Assembly (NCBI RefSeq): GCF_023159225.1
Contig: NC_063172.1
Location: 60,942,828-61,006,827 of the forward strand
Direction: 5' to 3'
Source: Perognathus longimembris pacificus
Lineage: Eukaryota > Chordata > Mammalia > Rodentia > Heteromyidae
Length of the DNA: 64,000 bases
Positions 1 through 13,400 of this stretch are shown here, piece after piece. Below the pieces are notes generated by a model, which saw nothing but the letters and a program-made list of their open reading frames with translations, was not told the origin of the DNA and ran no database searches. Every line of letters starts with the position of its first letter. The stretch's first letter is position 1. Made by a program: the position numbers and the translations under genes.

Positions 1-1459
1 GTAAACCTTTAGCACTTTGAGATAAATATTTGACTACAATTGATAATAAACCAATTCACTTAGAAAATTCAAAGCCATCTGTCTTCCCGTTGACTGCTTG
101 CATAGCTACGCATGCAGAAACAGCAGACAGAATCCATGAACCATGGACCGGCAGGTGGTGAACAAAGTGGACCAGAAAATTAACTGCTCAGATACATCTT
201 AAGAACCAGTCCATTTTTTATCAACTTTGAAGTGTATCTTAATTTTATATTCAGGTATCCTGAACTGAAGCTACATTCTTCAAGCCCCCGGGCCTCAGCC
301 TAAGTTCACTCTATGGAAAACAACTTCTTGCAAGAGATAAGTCATATCAACAGCCAGCCTCAAATCACTGTTATCTTAGAGAAAACTATTTCACAGAAAT
401 ATTTCTCTCTGATCACAGTAGTACTTTGAAGATTTCAAACATCCATGGAGATGGGAGGGCGGAGGGAGAGCATCTTTCTAAAATGCCAATTTTTCTGAAA
501 TAACCGCCGCTCATAGAAGCCTTTAGTCACTTCAAACGGTTTCAAGTGCATACTGAATCAGCCCATGGTGAAATAGAGACTGATGAATAAAAAGAATATT
601 TCAGGATAAAAGTCTTCAACAAACTCAAACGTCAAAACATTACAGAGACCATCATTATTACATGTGGTGTCTGAGTGTGCAATTGCATACTTTAAGGCCA
701 CTGTGGTTAAATATAGCATTTCCTTTTAACCAATTTAAGAGAGAAATATTTACCTGTATCTACCTAGATTAAAAGACCACAGGAGACAAAGAGGCAGGGA
801 GTTGGGGGGGGGGGGTGGAGAGAAAGAGAAGAGATGGAGACATGGAAGACTAGATAGAGATTCAGTGGCAACAATTACTAGCTGATCTGAGCATCAAATT
901 AGCTTTTTTGTTCTTGAAATTAAAATGCAATTCCTGCCTCCTTTGCAAGCAGGTGTGGGCATGCAACCAGTTCTAGTCAGCAGACAGGAAAGATAATCGT
1001 AGAGCCTGTCATTTCTATCCTTGAGAAATCTCTCTTGATGTCTTTATATTCCTCTTCCTTCCTGCTGGTCCTATGCCCCTCCAAGGGCAACCTAGGAAAG
1101 AATGCATGAAAGGTAGAAGACTGTACAGAGAGAAACCTTCACTATGAATCAGAAACACATATGCTGAATTGTATGTCAGTATGAAATGGGTTATCTACTA
1201 TGAAGCACCAACATTTTGAGGATTCCCTGTTATAGCGGCTGGCATGTTTGTTATTATATCTCAAATCTAATCATCTTTTAGTCCAAGGCTTGCTCTATCC
1301 TTAATATTAGAGTGCAATTTCTAACTTCCTCACTGTCTTTCACCAGACTTTTAATAATTTACAAGAATTATTCTCTAAGCTTTGCAGTCTAGGTTAAGCT
1401 CCTTCATCATGTGTTTTTGGTTTGTTGTTTGTTTTTTGGTTTTGTTGTTTGTTATTGTT

Positions 1460-1702
1460 GTTGTTTGTTCTCTAGTTCTGTGCCTTCAACTCAGGGCCTG
1501 GCTGTTGTTTCTGAGCCTTTTAGTACTCAAGGCTAGCACTCTACTACTTGGGCAACAGTGCTACTTCTGGCTTTTTCTGAGTAGTTTATTGGAGACAAGA
1601 GTCTCATGGACATTTCTTCCTGGGCTGGCTTCAAACTGAGATCCTCAGATCTTAGCCTACTAAGTAGCTGGGATTACAGGCATGAGCCACTGGTGCCCAG
1701 CA
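1460..1702 (-). repeat. B1-Geo composite SINE
   Basis: Antisense copy. Read on the minus strand it begins with the 7SL/B1-like 'ctggtggctcatgcctgtaa' block (variant), passes through 'gatcctcagat' and 'ggcttcaaactg' complements and 'ccaataaact', and ends with the Geo half ('ctcaaggctagcac' complement). The T/G-rich 1412-1470 sequence is its A-rich tail complement with interruptions. Confidence 0.8.
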
Positions 1703-1746
1703 CCTTTCTTACTGTTTCTGACAGAGTCTTAGAAAATTATAATTGT

Positions 1747-1946
1747 GGGGCTGGGAATATGGCCTAGTGGTAAAGTGCTCGTCTCGTATACATGAAGTCC
1801 TGGGTTCGATTCCTCAGAACCACATATATAGAAAAAGCCGGAAGTGGTGCTGCGGCTCAAACGGCAGAGTGCTAGCCTTGAGCAAAAAGAAGTCAGGGAC
1901 AGTGCTCAGGCCCTGAGTTCAAGCCCCAGGACTGGCAAAAAAAAAA
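1747..1946 (+). repeat. IDL-Geo SINE with target-site duplication
   Basis: Left ID-like half (ggggctgggaatatggccta, with A and B box-like blocks gtggtaaagtgc and ggttcgattcc) joined to the Geo half (gctcaaacggcagagtgc to ccccaggactggc) and an A tail. Flanked by a 14-bp direct repeat with two mismatches (1733-1746, 1943-1956). Confidence 0.9.
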
Positions 1947-2149
1947 TGTTAATTGTTCATGTAGTCATCTTAATGATAAACTCTCTGGTTAAGTTCCTAT
2001 AAGTAGAGATTGTTTATTTATGTATCCTGTGTCTAGCTGGCACTCAGAAATAGTTTCTTATAAGAACAAACAGATGAAGGAATTACAATTTTCCATGTGG
2101 AAAACATCAAGGCCCAAAGGAAATGTGTTTTTAAAAAAACTTAAAATAG

Positions 2150-2249
2150 GGGGCTGGGATGTAGCTCAGTGGCAAAGCGCTTGCCTAGCAAGTGCAACGT
2201 CCTGGGTTCAATCCCCAGTACCAAAAAAGAAAAAAGACCAAAAAAAAAA
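2150..2249 (+). repeat. ID-type monomer SINE
   Basis: Single tRNA-Ala-derived half (gctgggatgtagctcagtgg, then ggttcaatccccagtacc) followed directly by an A-rich tail, without the Geo half. Flanked by about 15-bp direct repeats with two differences (2135-2149, 2250-2264). Confidence 0.85.
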
Positions 2250-3059
2250 AAAACCCTAAAATAGTTAAAAAGCACACAGTAGTGTATGGGGACGAGGAAA
2301 GAGAGCTTAACAGAGGAGGGTGTCCTGATTAATCTATAATATATACATGTGCAAGCTATCAGTACACACACACAGAAAGAGAGAGAGAATGATGGGAAAG
2401 TAAAACAAGTTCTGCTGGAGGATAGGCGAGCCAGCCAGAGCCCAGGGAGGAGAGGAAGAGAATAAATGAGAACGAATATCGTTCAAGTATTTTGTATGTA
2501 TATGTGAAAAATGAAACAGTGTTGAAACTTTTCTACGAAGGGTAATAGGAAGGAAGGTGATGGAGGGAGAGTGATGGGAAGTGAGAGAGACCAGGTTTGT
2601 GTAGAAGCGAGATCAGCTTGTGCAGCAATTACACACTAACAGAGAGAGATTCGAGAAAGTATTGAAAGAAAAAAAGGAAAGGCAGAGAGGAGAGGCTGAA
2701 TTTTTCAAATGACACCCTAAAAAGGCAGAAATAAGGAGGGAATGTTAAAGAGAGCATTCTTAAATGTTTTTAAAGGAGGATTTTAAAGATTTAAGGCCAA
2801 AAGGAAGACTTGAATGAGAAGCTATCAGACTTAAGCTTCTTAACTTACAGAAATGATGGGAGATATTTAAAAAAAAAAAAGCAACCTTTAAGACATTACT
2901 AAAGAAAACCTCAGAAACTTCATTTCTTCTGAGTATGAGCAAAGCCTTTGAGGTTGATCATGAAAGGGAAATAGAGCTTTCTGGAAGTGTCCCTTAGATC
3001 TTGGCTGGAGAGGAAATATTCAAAGCACCTCTTTTATAACAATGTAACAGTCACTGTTC

Positions 3060-3158
3060 ATTTTTTTGTTCATGTGTGTATGTTCCTGAGAATGGATCCC
3101 CAAAACTTACAAATACTATGCAAATGCTCTACTACTGAGTTAAACTCCCAGATCCTTC
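3060..3158 (-). repeat. Degenerate ID-like SINE fragment
   Basis: Complement of an ID body: T run, then 'gagaatggatccccaaaac' and 'caaatgctctactactgagtta', the reverse of the B box and A box regions. Strongly diverged. Confidence 0.55.
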
Positions 3159-3202
3159 CAGATTGTTGTTTATCCCTTATAATAATGTTAGCACATGTTT
3201 CT

Positions 3203-3570
3203 TTCAAAAAATTTTATTGTAAAGGTGATGTACAGAGGGATGAGTTATATGTCAAGCAATGAGTGCATTTCCTTTTGAACAGTGTCATCCTTTCCCTCAT
3301 TCTTCCCCAGTTTTTCTCCTCCTGATCCCCCCACCTCCAAGTTGTATAGTTCATTTCCAATCCAGTGTCAAAGGGGTTTCACTGCTGAATTGGTCTGCTC
3401 TTTCTCGCACTGTTTCTGTGCTCCCTTCCCCTCCCCAAATCAGACAAACACACACAAGACAAAGGGTCAGTACAATGAAAAACCTCGTTTCCATTTCTTG
3501 GAGTTCATTTCAGAAAGCATCATTTTATATGATCACATGCACAAAGCTATTGAGCCTCCACCCTCTCCTA
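3203..3570 (-). repeat. L1 3' end (lineage with 'cacctttacaataaaat' tail)
   Basis: On the minus strand it reads through a G/A-rich region to 'ctgtacatcacctttacaataaaatttt'. It matches, in opposite orientation and over several hundred bases, the copy at 12440-12917: both contain 'catataaaatgatgct', 'atgaactcca', 'tgtctgatttgggga' and 'actgttc.aaa'. This identifies it as a truncated L1 3' UTR. Confidence 0.7.
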
Positions 3571-3717
3571 AAAATATCTTCCTTTGTTCTCACTGTGTGA
3601 ATGTTTAGATGGCTGTTTCTTAATCATGTCCAGGTGTAATTATTTGTCTTGTACTATCCAATGGGTTTGCCTGTAGCTACCATACATTCTACTAGCTGAC
3701 TCCCAAGTTCCTCAATC

Positions 3718-3808
3718 TTTTTTTTTTTAATGTTAGGCTGGTCTGGAACTCCTGACCTCCTACCTGCCTTACCTGATAGCTAAGATTACTGGTATGTTCC
3801 TCCCCAGT
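3718..3808 (-). repeat. B1-like SINE fragment
   Basis: T run followed by 'aggctggtctggaactcctgacctcct' and 'tagctaagattactggtat', the reverse complement of a 7SL-derived Alu/B1 body. Confidence 0.6.
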
Positions 3809-4329
3809 GAGGTTACATTAGTATTTAAAGCACCAACAGCAGCACCTCAGCAGAGTTGACGACTGTAGGTGTATGACCAAAATAAAGTCAGTGAACAATT
3901 TAGAAGTTTTCTGATCACTCCCACTCCATTGTCCCTCACACAGAAATATCTGTGCAAGGAAGCACTGGCAAATAGCCCACATGTGATCCGCAGAAATAAT
4001 TAGCACACAGGCCTTAATTTCAAGCCTATTTCTTCCACTTGGGAAAATCACATAGAGGAATAACTGAATTAATCATAAGTTTGGATCTTTCCATTCTATT
4101 TACTATGTGAAAACTAACATAAAATCCAGGTCATAAATGAGTGCTAGGTTTTGTTCATCCTTGACCTTTCCTTTGCTTTTGCTAGCTCAAGACATTTAAG
4201 TTTCATCTGAAAAGGTGCAACTGATCTACAGGGAGCTCAAACATGAAACAGACTTTTTCCTTTTACGGGGATAATGTTTAACCTTTAGCTCAAAACTTCA
4301 CTCTCAAAGATTTAAAAGAGCATACTCAC

Positions 4330-4442
4330 CTGTAGCTGGGATATAGTTAAAGGGTATCGGAATAATATCCAGGTAACACCTTCACTGCAAGGTGGAATGG
4401 TAAGAGAGCCTTCGTAGACCCAGTAATCCCGCAGCAGAGGGT
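4330..4442 (-). CDS. CA8: CA8 exon 7
   Basis: 113 nt, codons 210 (shared) to 247, leaving in phase 0. Acceptor gtgcctag, donor gtgagt. Encodes [20 protein letters not shown] and the strand [16 protein letters not shown]. Thr224 matches the gatekeeping CA2 Thr199, and Ile225 replaces Thr200. The next exon, which should start near IEEFRR in CA8 proteins, is not found in 1-4329. Confidence 0.96.
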
Positions 4443-7400
4443 CTAGGCACAGACATGAGCATGTCATGAAAAGGCAGGTTAATAATCTTGAAGACCCCAA
4501 CAACTCCCGAAGTTATAAACTGTCCCAAGAATACTTCCTTAAAGAGACACCATTTTATGGTAAAGATTCATAAATATATTCTTAAACCTAATCACTGTGG
4601 GAGAACATAATGGGAAAAAATAACATGATAAATAATCCATTTACGTACAGTGATTGATGTCAATGGATTACTATATGTATCAGTCAAATTTGATTTAGAA
4701 AAAATATATTAATGTTTTGGGTTTTCAAATATTGGATGATTTACCTCATTGATTTATGCCTCATATTTATTAAACATTGTGCCAACTGCTGTTCTGAGCA
4801 TTATACATCAATTCACTTAACCTTCACAAAAATACAAAGAGATTGATGCTATTATTAGCCCCACTGTTCAGATGGGAAAACTAAATCACAAGTTAGTAAT
4901 TTTCCTAAGGTCACACAGCTTGTTGACTGGCAGAAGCAGGATTGAAATATTTTAGTGTGGCTGCAAAGCTATGTTTTTAACCATGAGTTTCTAGCCTTCT
5001 CTCTACTGCTTGCTACTTCAACAGCAAAATATTAAAGTGATAATATAAAGGAGAAAAAAATCACTCTTATGAAATCATCTAGCTATACATAACAAGAATT
5101 CGTGATTAAACATGCATATAACAAACACAACAAATTGGTTTGTTGTAATTAAATATAGCAAGCAAAGGATATAGTGCGTTAACCTTTTGATTTTGTTTGA
5201 AACACTACAACACAATGCATTTTAGGCAGAAAAAGATCAAAATTCTATATAAAACCACCTAGAACTGCAAGTTATATTCTAAGTTTCTCATGCACAAGTA
5301 TTATGTGAACAAAATTTCATTTAGGATAATATGTAAATAACAGTATTACTATAATGATGTTTTGCAAAAGTAGATATAAAATGTATTTCACTCTAAAGAT
5401 GGATGAATAAGAACCTTACTGATCAATATTATGCTAAAACTTCACAGAAATAGCAATGTTGGTCCCGAGAAATTTTTCATGGATTAATGGAGCTAGTGAC
5501 AAAGGATTTCTTTATTATTTCAAAAGTTTTAGTTCTATATTTATGGTCATTGGAAAGTGGTACCTTCTACAGAGAAGATTAATTGTAAAGAAACTTCATT
5601 CATTAATAGCATACAATTGCTATGTTCTGCAGGAAGCAGTGTCATTGTATTCACAGATGAAATTCACTTTATGCCACAAGTGACAAGCTTACCTGGTAAT
5701 AAAGTGTTAGGATTAAAACAGGGTATTGTTTTGGACTTTCCCTAAAAAAAAATAAAAATAAAAACAAATATTCATTCCACGTTAAGGGCAAACTCCTAAT
5801 TTTTGAATAAAATTTATTAGAACTGAATTCATTTTCTCACTGGTTTCATCAGGTTGCTAGATTGGAGGTGTGTCACTCTCTTCTCACTGGAACAAAATTG
5901 ATGAGTTCCAAAAAAGCCACTCCTACTTGGCGTATGTGGCTATTTACTACTGCCTGGTTCTTGACATGGGATTTACAATTCGTGGATAGCTGTCATATAT
6001 GAGCTACTTTTTCTGGTTCTAGCAGGCACATAGTCTTGCCTGACCAACCCCAGATAAACTCCATAGCCATCAAGACCCAAGTGGAGCTTCTCTGGTCATC
6101 CACACGTCACATGTATAGATCGTGACACGTCATCACGTCATGGCTGAGGTGATCAGGGGCAGGCCTACAAGCTCTTACCGGGAAGGGACACCAGGAAGAG
6201 CTCTATGTGGAAGAGCTCTATGTGAAGACTTCTGTTCCCTTTTACACAATGACTTACCTTATACTGAATATCCTGGAGTATTTCAGTCACAGCCTTCAGG
6301 CCGACGTGTTCCTTCCCTATCTGAAACATATAAAGTATAAACCACAAGGACAACATTTTGAATGTTTAGCTTTTAATCAAAGTAACTACCAGAAGCTAGG
6401 CTCAAAGTCTCCTTCTTAGGGAATTAAAATGACCTTTCTATTTATAGCCAGGCCACTATCTACTAAATGGAACTAAATTTGTAGCAGCTCGTAGAATAAA
6501 GTATTGGCTATGATATCCAAAAATCCATTTTAAATACATTTTCCTACATATGGGTATCAGTCAGAATGTCACATATATCAATTCATAAAAGGCTGCTATA
6601 TAAAGCTGTCAAGGACAGTTCTGAATTAATATGTCTCAGTACATGTCCAAACCCCTACCTTCTTACCTTTGGCATTTATAGATCATTGCTATAAATATTT
6701 TATCAAAGTTGAACATTTTTATTAACTCATAAAAGTGGGTGTGTGGTTTCCTATGTTAAAGTTATCAAAATGGGGACTCATTTCTCAATTATCACTGGTC
6801 ATAAGTCATAATCACTAATCAAAATTCTACAGCTACCTTTTTATTCTTGAATAAGGACGCTTTTCATAGCTGTCTTTTTACGTTTTACATATTTTAACAT
6901 ACAAAAAGCTCCAAAGAAATTTGAGACTTGAAAAATGTGAAGTGCCAGCTGAGTGCCACTTTTCAACAGCTGCTGAGATCATGACAAGGTAGAAGAGTAG
7001 CAGCAGAGGTCATTGGATCCCTCCCGGAAGCTATCCTTTATACTTAGCTTTTCTTCCTCCACCCACATTTTTTGCAGGACAGCCTACAAGAATATAGCAT
7101 AGCTGTCAGTCTGCAAACAGTCTCTGTTTCTCTCAAAATTAACCAACTGGGAGATAAACAGGGTAAAGTAGAGAGACAAGCAACACTTAATAGACGGGCA
7201 AACCAATCAGTGCAATGCAACCAAGGCATATGCTACTGTAACTCTCTAAGGATTGACCATTTGCAAGACATGCTCTAAAATTCATTTTCTGAAGTTTACT
7301 TTTCTTAAATCACCTAATGCAAATGAATGCCTAAATTAAAGAAGCTGCCGTCTCTACCAGAAGCTTGCACTGGACCATCACAGAAAGGAACCCTCCCGTC

Positions 7401-10400
7401 TTAGTGGTTTAACCAGGAGACACAACTTGAACATCTGTGCCTCTATCTGTGGTCTAGTTCCACCTCATGTATCTCCTGACAGATTTGAAACTCTAGAGTC
7501 CACATCTGCACACTCTTATAATGCATTGGCCTGGGAGTGAGCCGCTTTAATTGACAGCCTGGGTTCTAATCTTGGCTCCTCTACTCTTTAGTTGTGTGAC
7601 ATTGGGCAGGTTTACTTCAACCTCTATATTCTTCCTCAGCAACAGAATAGAGAAGACAATAGTTATAGGGTTGAAGATATAATTAAATCAAATAATTTAG
7701 AAGTGAGCCTACTATGGGGGTAGGAAACCATTTTTTCAACCAAGTGTCATATGGATATTGATGACATCATTCTTGGGCCATGTAAAATTATCAATAAAGG
7801 CTGACAGTTTCAGGACACCAATAAGAAGCATACATGTCTGTCTCACTATGTACCAGAAAGTTCCCCACACCTGGTCTAGCACACCGTAATTCAATGAATG
7901 TCATCAAATATAGATTCGTAATTACATACACAGTACTTAGTCATTATAGTTTGTTCCTTCTCTCCGTAAAGACTATTATCAATAAAACTTTATCCACAAA
8001 AACTACAACAAACTGCATCAATTACTTTGCAATTTTCCTTCTTTTACCAAAAAACTTTATATGAAGAGGTCATGACCACCAAAAACCAAGCATAGCCAAC
8101 CATCTTCACACTAAACTCCTACAGCCATTCAAGTACCACCACCAGTTTTGTCAAGGAGACTAGGACCATGAGACCAATTACTTCTTTCCCTCTCACTCTG
8201 CATTACTTTGCCACCACCAAACAGAGAACTCTAGTCATTTCTCTTCTCCCAGAGCCTAGCCTTGTTCCACCTGCTCTCACTTCTAAGGCCGCCTCATTTT
8301 TTGTCCACTGTAATCCTTGGATACAGGATGGCTCTGTCCTTGGCAAGGCCTCCCACCATCTCCTGTTTAGGTCTGTCCAGAACTGTAGCTTTCTCGGGAC
8401 TTCTTTGTGACACTGGGCAGTCTCCCAGGGAGAAGGAAGGAATCTGTCAGTCTTCCAATATCACCTTTAACCGGGCATCTCTCACTCACAAGCAAAGGCT
8501 GTTTTCCTTAGTTGACTGCCTACTTCTGCCATCATGCCTTCACTGCCATTTACTGACCCACTGAGCGCTCCTCCCAGGCAGCTCCTCCTGCTGTCCTCCC
8601 GTAGGGGGTCAGCATCCTTGTGGGTAATGACCCCTCCTTGGCCTAACCCTCCTCATCCCTCCATCCTTCATCTTCAGCACACCTCCTCAGCCCATACCCT
8701 GCCTTCACTTTCACCTGAGGTCCAAGAGACCATTCTCACGTCACTCAACTTTTTCCTCCTTTGTTCTCTCTTTTTCCTTTTACTAATCACTAGGAACCAA
8801 CGCTTTCCTGCTCCTCTTGACCTCATCTCCTGCCCACTCTCTGCTGGAATGGATGCCCTCTCTTCCAGCATACTCAATTCTCCATCCATTTATCCTCGCA
8901 GGTCATCTGTGCTACAATGGATCCGCACAACAATTTGCTGGACTGCCCTGCTCTCCTTTGCCTGAACAGAAAAGAACCTGTCATGTGCTATCCTGAACAA
9001 TCACAAGAACCAGCCACAAGTGGCTGCAAACTCTCCTCACTTACTGTGTATTCTCCTCCCCTTTGAGCTATTTCAAAGCCCAACCCCACATCCTTGGTCC
9101 CTCATTCCATAAATAATGTTGCTTTGTATGTCTCGGAGATAATGGAGGTCATAAGTCATGAACTTCCCTAATTATTTTTGCCTTTCTTTGCCACCAAGTT
9201 GGCCCTTTTCCTCCTAGCCCTCCGTTTCAGAGGAGGATGAGTTGCTACCAATCCAACACATTCCAACTATGTACATTCTCCACCCCAGGCCCTTATCCCT
9301 CCTCTAAGACTTTTCTGCATAAGCCATCCCTTTTCTTTTTCAATAGTTTTAAACTCAATGACTGCACTAACTCTTCTTGCTCAGAACAGCAATACAAGAT
9401 CTTGAATTTCATAAATACCACTAGCAATTGCCTCTTTTGTACTTATCTCCAGTCAAGCTTCTTAGAAGGCAAGTCCATACCCATTGACCACAATCCTCCT
9501 TCATCTCCAGTGCTCTGGCCTGAGAACCAGCCACCCGGGAGGGAAGAGGCATATCCCTCTACCTCTGCCTCCAGAGTTTCTGGGATGAGAGCTGAACCAC
9601 CACACCCAATTAAAATAATTAAATAAACTAGATTATCAAGGTATTTAGCTAAAATCATTTTCATCGATACTTTATTCTGCATTATAGAATGTAGTTCTAA
9701 AATAGAATATAAAGCCCATGAAAAAATTATATAATAAATAGTGAGAAGAGAATTCATTTTAAAATGAAGGATTTGCTTTTAAATTCTTAGACACTCGTTA
9801 TACTTTCAACACTCTGGTTTTATCTTGTGTCATGATTCCTATATGAAACAACAAATCATCTTCAAGTAAAAATCATTAATAACAAAGAGATAAAGTAATC
9901 CACAACACAACTATATTATTGATTTTTCTTAGATTTCAGCATGAGTCTAAAGGCATTTCTGAAACTCATCCTCATAAATGAAATGAACTCCACCTTCATG
10001 AGATGCTTTCAAAATCATTTCTTCCCAAGCTCTGGACGCCACACTGAGGAAAATCTCTAATAAGCACACAACTTTCTGGCAAGGAACTTGGCTGAACTTT
10101 CATGAACTATAAAGACTGAGTTTTCTATTTTGACATTATCAGTGTTCTCAGTACATGTGTTTGAATCTTACCTCTGAGTAGTAAAGTTGAAAGAACAGAA
10201 AGTATTTTACCGAAATGACCTGGCAATTAGCATCTCCTAGTCAACACAAGTGACAATGTCTGACCTGAACGAACAGGGCAATGATGGCTATGCCGTGTGG
10301 CTTCCCGACAGCCTCGTCAATGCTGCCAAACAGAGTGGAATTCCAGTGGATCAGGTGCAGCTGGTGGGAGAGAAACGCACATCATATCACTAGCACCTCT

Positions 10401-13400
10401 CCTGGTATTCAGAATTAAAGTCTGTATCTTCATCTTCGCTGGATCTCTATGGCATCTGTGCAACAAGGGGACCAACAAGGGGACCACAGGCAGACTGCTG
10501 GGAGAGTGGTCTGCCGTGAGTTCTCTGCAGGAATTCCTTCCTTCTTTCTTCTTCCTTGAGTTCAGTTCAGGAGAAGCACAGTGGAGAAGAACCTCAAAGA
10601 GTTACTATTGATTCAATTATCTGTCCTTCAATGCCATTCCCTCTGGACCTCAATGGAATGAAACTCCAGATCTGGGCACAAACACCATAATTTGTTCAAA
10701 GGAGAGTACGGGGTAGAGCAAGGGTGGGGCCTGGTGAGGTAGCTCAGTAACTGTTTGCACAGTATGTGTGAAGAGCCCCAAGTCTCATCCCAGCATGCAG
10801 CAATAGAGAGACAGACCGACAGACAGGCAGACAGACAAGACGAAAAGATAGGAAAAAAGAAGGACAAACAAAGGATTACCACCTGCATATCACCAGAATT
10901 TCCACCAGGAAATGGATGAAGCCAGTCTCAAATTCTGACAAATTATTTCAACTCAGAATCACCAAAGAGGGCACACTATTTAAATAAATGCTATAGTTTT
11001 GAAGCCATAGCAAAATAACAAACGCTGCTGTAAATCTCTAAAAGAAGGCCATTTCTTGTACTAGATATGATTTTTCTTCTGTGTGAAGAACTGACAATGT
11101 TCAGAGGAGCCCGCGCTCCTGTTTCATAAAGCTGTGGAGCTTCCAAGTATGTCTAGCACATGCCCTTGCTCCCACAGCACTGAAAATCTCCTGCACGAAG
11201 ACCAGCTCAGCTTCCTCAGTAAAAGTCAAATTGTCACTGAGCTTCTCAGTATAGCAGGCACTGGGTAAGATCAGCTGCCAGAAATATTATCTTCATTAGA
11301 GCTTTTAATCAACTCTGCCACTTACCACCTTAAAACATTTCCCCATTTAAAAACTAGTTTCTAATACAAAAACACACAACTAAAATTCACTAGTTGAGCA
11401 GACACACGAAAATCCATTTTAAGTCTCATGAAGATTGTCAAATGTCTCATTTTTCCACTGCGGAATTTTGTCTCTGTGTAATGTAAGAGTATACAGCTGG
11501 CCACTAGAGGGAGAGAATAAAATCAGTAATAAAAACAAGCAAAAGAATAATACAGTGAAGGCCAAGCTGTGAAAAAGTCAGGTCAATGTAACTTCCCAGT
11601 GAGTGGGAATTGTCAAGAAAACCATATCCTACAACATGATTATAATTAATAGGAAGAGATTGGCTAATCTGAGTATTTCTTCTCTAGCTGTAGCAATCAC
11701 AAAGACATCTAGTGGAGCAGATAAGAACTGGTCTTCTTAACACAAAAGGTCTAGGCCACGGTGAAATTAAAAGTTCAATCTGATATTTTCTTAGACCTCA
11801 AAACATTATTAGGAGCTATCCATTTCAGAAATGAAACAATAATAAACCAAAAAAAAAAAAAGAATAGGTTGTTTGGAGGGGAGGTTTCTTGCCTTCTTCA
11901 ACAGCAACACTCACACATGTTCTTTAAAGAGGTTTTACCCTTTTCGTGTGTTTCATTTAGTACTTCAGGGAAGAAAAGGGTGAAGAGTGACTTGATAGTA
12001 GAGGAACCAAAAGGTATATCAAGGTCAACCTCGGCAGTAATTCATCATGTTGATAGTAGCTGTCCTCAAAGCAAGAAGAAAATAGTAGCCCACTGCTGCC
12101 TTCTTCTGCCCGATATCCCAAACCACAGTGCACTCACGAAAAGCACATTAGATTATTTCAGTGGGGACACACTACAGAATCGTGTTCAGGATGCCTCAAA
12201 ACCGTCAAGACTAAGAATGAGACAAGTCTAGCCAGGTGCCCATGGTCCTGACTTGGAATGCTAGCTGCTTAGGAGGCTGCGGCCTGGAGAGTGGCAGTTT
12301 GAGGCCAACCTGGATCGAGAAATCTGAGGCTCCATCTCCAATGAACCAGCAAAATGCTGAGCTGGGAATTTTGTTCAAGTCGTATAGTATCAGCTATGAC
12401 CAAACCAAGCTGAATGAGAAAAGAAGGCCCAGTACCAGTAAGATGAAAAAGAGGATCACAGTAGCCCAGGAGCTGTGTACATATGGCCATATAAAATGAT
12501 GCTAATTGATGAACTCCATGATACGGAAACAAGAGGAGTATTTCTTGTTGTTTTATCATTTTTAGTGTACTGTTTGCAGTTACTTCCTTTGTCTTTCTTT
12601 TTTTTCTCCTCGGGTTTATTCCCTGTGGTCACTGTTTCTGATTCCAGTACCTTTTTCTTATATATCAGTTTGTCTGATTTGGGGAAAGGAAGGGAAATCA
12701 CAGAGATGGTTGGACAGAGGGTGAACCGATGTAACAGCAATACTCACTAGACACTATGTTGGACATGAACTTTACAACTTAGGGAAAAGGGAGTGGGGGA
12801 GGGGAAAGTGGGAGAAAATGGGAGGAGGTGGTACTGTTCGAAAAGAAAAGTACTCATTACCTTACTTACGTAATTGTAACCCCCCTGTATAGCACCTTTA
12901 CAATAAAATAAAATGTAAAAAAAGGAGAAGGAAGGAAGGAGTAAATGTCACAGACAGGAAGCTCTCTTAGCTATAGGATCATTACACTTCCTGCTACTTT
13001 TAGAAATATATATTATGCATAAACTTTTGAGAAGGCTTTCAATGAAACTGTTCTTATTATTACCTATTAGGTAAATAAGACTTCTGTTAGGAAGATATGA
13101 TATGGATAGCTTTTTCTCTGAACCATGAAAACAGAAGATATGTGTGTATTTACGTATGTATTTTACTGTTTTGGAATTTGTTTTTCCTTCAGAGGAAAGG
13201 CTTCAATATAAGCATTTCTGATAATCTATGATTCTAAAATATGACAATAGCTGATTGTAAGGGGTGGCTACAAGTGAGTAAAGAAGTGGTCATCAAAAAC
13301 ATACATAAACTCAGGATTTATGGAAAAGGCTTCCTAATAAGTCCATTTATACAAATGGCAGATGGCACATGACGGACTGGCTTGATTCATTTCCACTGCA

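Larger units (their letters stand above)
1..4329 (-). other. CA8: CA8 intron 7, incomplete
   Basis: Transcribed intronic sequence running off the left edge. I looked on the minus strand for the last coding exon and did not see it. The stretch 1-1400 shows no gene; it has a G run (804-816) and otherwise plain AT-rich sequence. 2270-3050 has AG-rich, low-complexity sequence and no clear feature; 3810-4329 shows nothing beyond intron. SINEs and an L1 tail are listed separately. Confidence 0.85.
6321..10264 (-). other. CA8: CA8 intron 4
   Basis: 3.9 kb. One MIR near 7545-7705 and a weak B1-like piece near 9530-9610. 8150-9300 is C/T-rich and opens several overlapping frames, none resembling a known protein. 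The remaining sequence shows nothing I can name. Confidence 0.85.

Noticed and set aside
1747..1830. tRNA-like A and B boxes in many places (possible tRNA genes)
   Set aside because: They are ID-type SINE left halves with A tails and target-site duplications, not tRNA genes.
1..4329. Last CA8 coding exon
   Set aside because: I looked on the minus strand for sequence able to encode the expected C-terminus and saw none; the exon must lie outside the window.
8168..8965. Overlapping frames of 80 to 143 codons in intron 4
   Set aside because: Pyrimidine-rich sequence low in stops. No recognisable domain, no splice pattern, and frames overlap each other.
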